Shown one piece after another: positions 61,165-64,000 of a stretch of 64,000 nt of DNA. Position 1 is the stretch's first letter; every line of letters begins with the position of its first letter. This DNA comes from Muricea muricata (Eukaryota; Cnidaria; Anthozoa; Malacalcyonacea; Plexauridae): assembly GCA_963855995.1 (NCBI GenBank), contig OY979725.1, positions 3,906,001 to 3,970,000 on the forward strand, read 5' to 3'. The notes beneath the pieces were generated by a model. That model was not told the origin of the DNA. It did not search any database and saw nothing but the letters and a program-made list of their open reading frames with translations. The position numbers and the translations under genes were made by a program.

Positions 61165-61254
61165 TTTCACTCTATCTTTGGATCTTCTTGGCTTCGGTTG
61201 TTCTCGTTTCATCATGCTGTTTATGGTTTCATCTGGTTGGCGCACTCTCTTCAT
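61165..61254 (-). CDS. Candidate exon of unidentified minus-strand gene
   Basis: Thirty codons (RVRQPDETINSMMKREQ...RRSKDRVK) end at a very strong donor (AAA|GTAAGT). A stop lies just before the ATG, so it is either a start or an exon entered at CCATGAAG|AGAGTG. The residues are charged, as in nuclear or ribosome-biogenesis proteins. It is in phase with the exon at 63294-63210, which supports a shared gene. Family not recognised. Confidence 0.4.
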
Positions 61255-61450
61255 GGAGCATCAAGGCGGTCCAGTAGGTAACTAGCTCACTCGTGTCCAG
61301 TCAACCAACATAAAATAAGGAGAAAATTAATGTTACAAAATATTTTAGAATATAGGACACTAAGCTTTAATTGAATTGACTTTAACAAACCGTACATTGT
61401 GATAGTATTTGCATCTTAACATCTGATGGAGACGGCTTGTGATTTACTTC

Positions 61451-61810
61451 TTATGTCGATATGAATTCTTTCCCATCTTGTTGCATCATTAGTTGATGGT
61501 TGTTGTATTCACTTTTTACTTGGCATTCTTTGAAAAAAAAATTACGATGTTCAGAAAACTGTTTACAAGATAAGCAAAGAAAACTACGTTCACAAGCATT
61601 AGAGAGGACTAAGTAATTATAATAGGCGTGACAGGTCACAGAGGTTAGTCGACGAAGAAACTCATGGACAAATTCCCGGCATGATGATACCCCGATAGCA
61701 AGAAATACAGCAAGTGTAGAACGTGTACGTGTGAGCTTAAACTGTATGTATGCAACTCCAAGAAAAGCGCAACACAAAATGGCGGAATTTAAAGACATTT
61801 CTGGTGTCAT
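61451..61810 (-). CDS. 119-codon ORF with two hydrophobic segments, unknown
   Basis: Starts MTPEMSLNSAILCCAFLGVA with a likely membrane segment, has a second hydrophobic stretch (TLAVFLAIGVSS), then a Cys-containing polar tail. It could be a whole small membrane protein or the first exon of one (possible donor CTT|GTAAAC). No homology recognised. It lies on the same strand as the exons at 61165 and 63210 but between them, which argues against all three being real in one gene. Confidence 0.3.
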   Translation of the reverse strand: MTPEMSLNSAILCCAFLGVAYIQFKLTRTRSTLAVFLAIGVSSCREFVHEFLRRLTSVTCHAYYNYLVLSNACERSFLCLSCKQFSEHRNFFFKECQVKSEYNNHQLMMQQDGKEFIST

Positions 61811-62260
61811 TTCCAGTTCCCTAACTTTCGCGGACAAATATATTTATATATTTTTCTCAAATTTTTTTGAAGTAAATCTAGATGGATTTTGTGAATGAAC
61901 AAATTAAAAAAAGTATTGCCCACGTTAGGAAACTAGAACGGGCGCCCAAGAATGCCCACAATTTCTCCAATCTGGATTATATTTATTGATTGCGCAAATG
62001 ACTGATAAAAAATAAGAGAGTAATAAAATACCAAATGGTTTCCTCTTCAAGATAGTGTCATACATGCGCGCGGCATTTCGGGATATTTGGGAAAACTCGT
62101 GTTGAAGTTGAACCTAAGGCAACATGCCAAGTACATGGATGACGCTATCCTGCTCAGGAAACTATTTAGTAATTGTCTTACAAAATGATGACAGTGAAAC
62201 ACAAGTCAACGCCACGGCATTTAAATTTCTCGTGTAGGATTGTTTGATCCTGCACAGTAA

Positions 62261-62500
62261 TAGCCAAGTGGCGCAATCGTCAGAGCAAACGCCTATCACA
62301 TGTGAGGTCGTGGGTTCAATCCTTACTTCAGACTCGTGACACCCATGTGAGGAGTTAGTCAGTCGTGGGTTTATCCCGGGTACTCCGGTTTGCGAATGTT
62401 GACTGGATGGTTAAAATTGTAAAATATCAGTAATCACCGGAACACGGGTACTTAACTAAACTGCTGACGATGAGGCGGAACTCATAATGAATTAATGAAA
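62261..62500 (+). mobile_element. tRNA-derived SINE
   Basis: The head has an A box (AAGTGGCGCAATCGTCAGAG) and a B box (GTGGGTTCAATCC, about 62310-62322), as in a tRNA. It is followed by the SINE body CGTGGGTTTATCCCGGGTAC-TCCGG. There is no intact acceptor stem. Confidence 0.75.
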
Positions 62501-62632
62501 ATGTGTTTCACTGTAGTTATCATATAATGTAATTGCCAAGCTGAATGAATAATTCTCCAGTAACTACGTCATATGAATAACTTACAATTATGAGAGTAGT
62601 GGGGGGGGCAGCATAAAGATTGAAGTAGTGTC

Positions 62633-62870
62633 AAGGAAGGGGTACTACCCTGACGGGTACTAGGCGAAGAAGTAGAGTAAACAGGAGGAAGAAGATTAAA
62701 TTGGAGTAAATAAGGGGGATTGGGGTAAAGAAGGGGAGAAGCAGGATAAAGAAACCAGTGGAAGGGGGTGCTATCCTGGAAGGAGTACCCGGGAAAGAAG
62801 AGGGTGAACAGGAGGAAAAGTAGATTGGAGAAAAGAAAGGGGAAATTAAACGGATCAGGAAATTCAGACT
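62633..62870. repeat. Purine-rich tandem duplication (~120 bp x 2)
   Basis: AGGAAGGGGTACTACCCTG...GAGTAAACAGGAGGAAGAAG...GATTGGGGTAAAGAAGGG and AGTGGAAGGGGGTGCTATCC...GGTGAACAGGAGGAAAAG...AGAAAGGGG are diverged copies. The strong purine bias on the plus strand creates the 103-codon minus-strand frame there. Confidence 0.65.
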
Positions 62871-62999
62871 TGCAATTCAAATGAAAGGCAGCTCATTGGT
62901 CATGTAAACACTCGTTGAATCATGGTTCTCGCTTGCCTTTAGCTTGGAATCATCTTTGAATTTGAACTGAAAGTCTGAATTTGCATGTTTCTTGTATAG

Positions 63000-63054
63000 A
63001 GTGCAGTGTATCAGAACAGAAGAGGTTTTGAAGAAAAAGAAAGAAAGAATAAAA
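63000..63054 (+). CDS. Possible plus-strand exon
   Basis: TTTCTTGTATAG acceptor and AAAA|GTAAGT donor bound 55 nt, open in two frames (VQCIRTEEVLKKKKERIK or SAVYQNRRGFEEKERKNK). On the opposite strand the same bases are a long pyrimidine tract, so the open frames may be fortuitous. Confidence 0.25.
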
Positions 63055-63209
63055 GTAAGTTAAAATTTGTAAAGAATAATGAAGAAACTATTGGTACAGC
63101 ACTTGATACATGATGATAATCATCATTATAAACTCTCTATTAATCCGGGGGGGGGTATAATAGAGAATTTGCAATGATAGTAAGTATATTGTAATATTTG
63201 GGTTTTTAC

Positions 63210-63294
63210 CACTAAATCCTCTTGAAAGTTCTTTTTGGCTGTGGCTTCTCTCATCACAGTTGTCTGTGCTTGTCTTGCAAAATCTCTGGAATAT
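63210..63294 (-). CDS. Candidate exon of unidentified minus-strand gene
   Basis: The acceptor TTATAG and donor GTG|GTAAAA bound 85 nt that read YSRDFARQAQTTVMREATAK then KNFQEDLV. This is an amphipathic, protein-like helix and ends in phase 0, compatible with the exon at 61254-61165. Confidence 0.4.
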
Positions 63295-63628
63295 CTATAA
63301 CGTGAAGGTCAATATTTAAGATTAGAAAAATAGAAACCGTAAAATAGAAAGAAATTTAAATCGTGGCGAATACTTTTTACGGTCTTGCTGGCATGACAAA
63401 AAGAGAGTATAGATTTATAAGATCATGTTGATTTATCCTTTATCTGAACTATATTTAACTTAGATTTTAAAATAGATTTCACCCTGGTAAGCAGACCGAA
63501 TGGGTTTTCAAACAAGATAACATTTAATGACTAAAACGTGCACAGAATAGTTAGAGAATGCTTACATGTCGAATAAAAATCCAATACTTTTAATGTCCAA
63601 CTACACAATAGCGATTTTCGTTGCATTT

Positions 63629-63769
63629 CTAGACTGGAGAAGAAGACGACGCCATTTTGATTTTGATTTCTCCCGACAACGGCAGATTTGTCTTCGCAAT
63701 TTTTTTCCATTTCTTCGTCGTTTTAGCTCCAATTTGCTCGTTGTGTTTCTTTCGTACCTTCCTCGCCAT
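63629..63769 (-). CDS. Candidate first exon / short Lys-rich ORF at a bidirectional promoter
   Basis: GGAAATGGCG is a strong initiation context. Forty-six codons (MARKVRKKHNEQIGAKTTKK ... MASSSSPV) run to TAG. A donor-like AAG|GTACGA after codon 4 and a second ATG in good context (CAAAATGGCG) leave the true exon end open. A CCAAT box (ACCAATGG, about 63778) lies just upstream. It probably begins the gene to which 63294-63210 belongs, though no phase-correct junction could be proven. Confidence 0.35.
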   Translation of the reverse strand: MARKVRKKHNEQIGAKTTKKWKKIAKTNLPLSGEIKIKMASSSSPV

Positions 63770-63827
63770 TTCCGTACAACCAATGGACATTTATACTCAA
63801 GATTAAGACTGTATTGAGACTTTCAAA

Positions 63828-63918
63828 ATGTTCGTCAGGAGACATAAAAATCGAAGCTTCTTCTTCGGGTTGCAGAAGCAAATGACGTCAGACGACCTTT
63901 GTCCGCCAGCAAATACCC
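63828..63918 (+). CDS. Candidate first exon of a divergent plus-strand gene
   Basis: ATG at 63828 opens MFVRRHKNRSFFFGLQKQMT then SDDLCPPANT and reaches a strong donor (ACCC|GTATGT). It is 58 bp from the opposing ATG at 63769. A palindromic CRE (TGACGTCA, 63883-63890) falls inside, so this stretch could instead be promoter or 5' UTR. The gene would continue outside the window. Confidence 0.3.
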
Positions 63919-64000
63919 GTATGTATAACATTCAATGATCTTTTTAGGAAGCTGAAAATCAGTTTTTATTGCGCGAACGAAATGTTTTTGCCATTATTTC

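Noticed and set aside
62261-62340. Possible true tRNA gene
   Set aside because: A and B boxes are present, but acceptor and anticodon stems do not pair and a SINE body follows.
62569-62880. 103-codon minus-strand Phe/Pro/Leu-rich frame
   Set aside because: Explained by the purine-rich tandem duplication on the plus strand, which removes stops from the complementary strand.

Overview
The window is animal nuclear DNA. Its genes have many short exons joined by GT-AG introns, the background is AT-rich, and inverted-repeat (MITE-like) elements, long C/G homopolymers and tRNA-derived SINE fragments are dense. The gene content (an LDL-receptor-related protein with EGF exons and FxNPxY tail motifs, and a LARP4 with a PAM2 motif) and the repeat style fit an early-branching metazoan. 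An anthozoan cnidarian is my best guess, but that is inference and could not be tested here.

Layout. 301-9988 (+): the 3' part of an LRP1-like receptor gene. It holds an array of EGF-like exons, several of which are near-identical tandem copies of a ~400 bp exon+intron unit, then a transmembrane exon and a cytoplasmic tail with two NPxY sorting motifs. 12892-16111 (-): a three-exon gene for a single-pass membrane protein of about 770 residues with a long Ser/Thr-rich tail and no recognised family. 16112-22780: gene-free, repeat-bearing. 22781-42318 (+): a complete LARP4 gene in 19 coding exons (599 codons), with PAM2, La motif, RRM-like domain and conserved C-terminal motifs; all exon phases agree. 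Its introns hold many mobile-element relics, including a 2.05 kb TTAA-flanked element with ~357 bp inverted ends and a broken THAP domain (Kolobok-like), two large fold-back elements and a 46-bp minisatellite. 42319-51698: no convincing gene; it includes a ~1.5 kb array of nested palindromes. 51699-64000: scattered candidate exons only, plus MITEs, one of them nested inside another. Near the right edge two candidate first exons face away from each other, about 60 bp apart, suggesting a bidirectional promoter.

The three firm genes do not form a functional cluster: an endocytic or scavenger receptor, an orphan membrane protein, and a poly(A)-mRNA-binding protein. The most distinctive features are the recent in-frame expansion of the EGF exon array, one array exon that has lost its splice donor, the orphan membrane protein, and several high-copy inverted-repeat families whose insertion boundaries and target duplications can be read directly.
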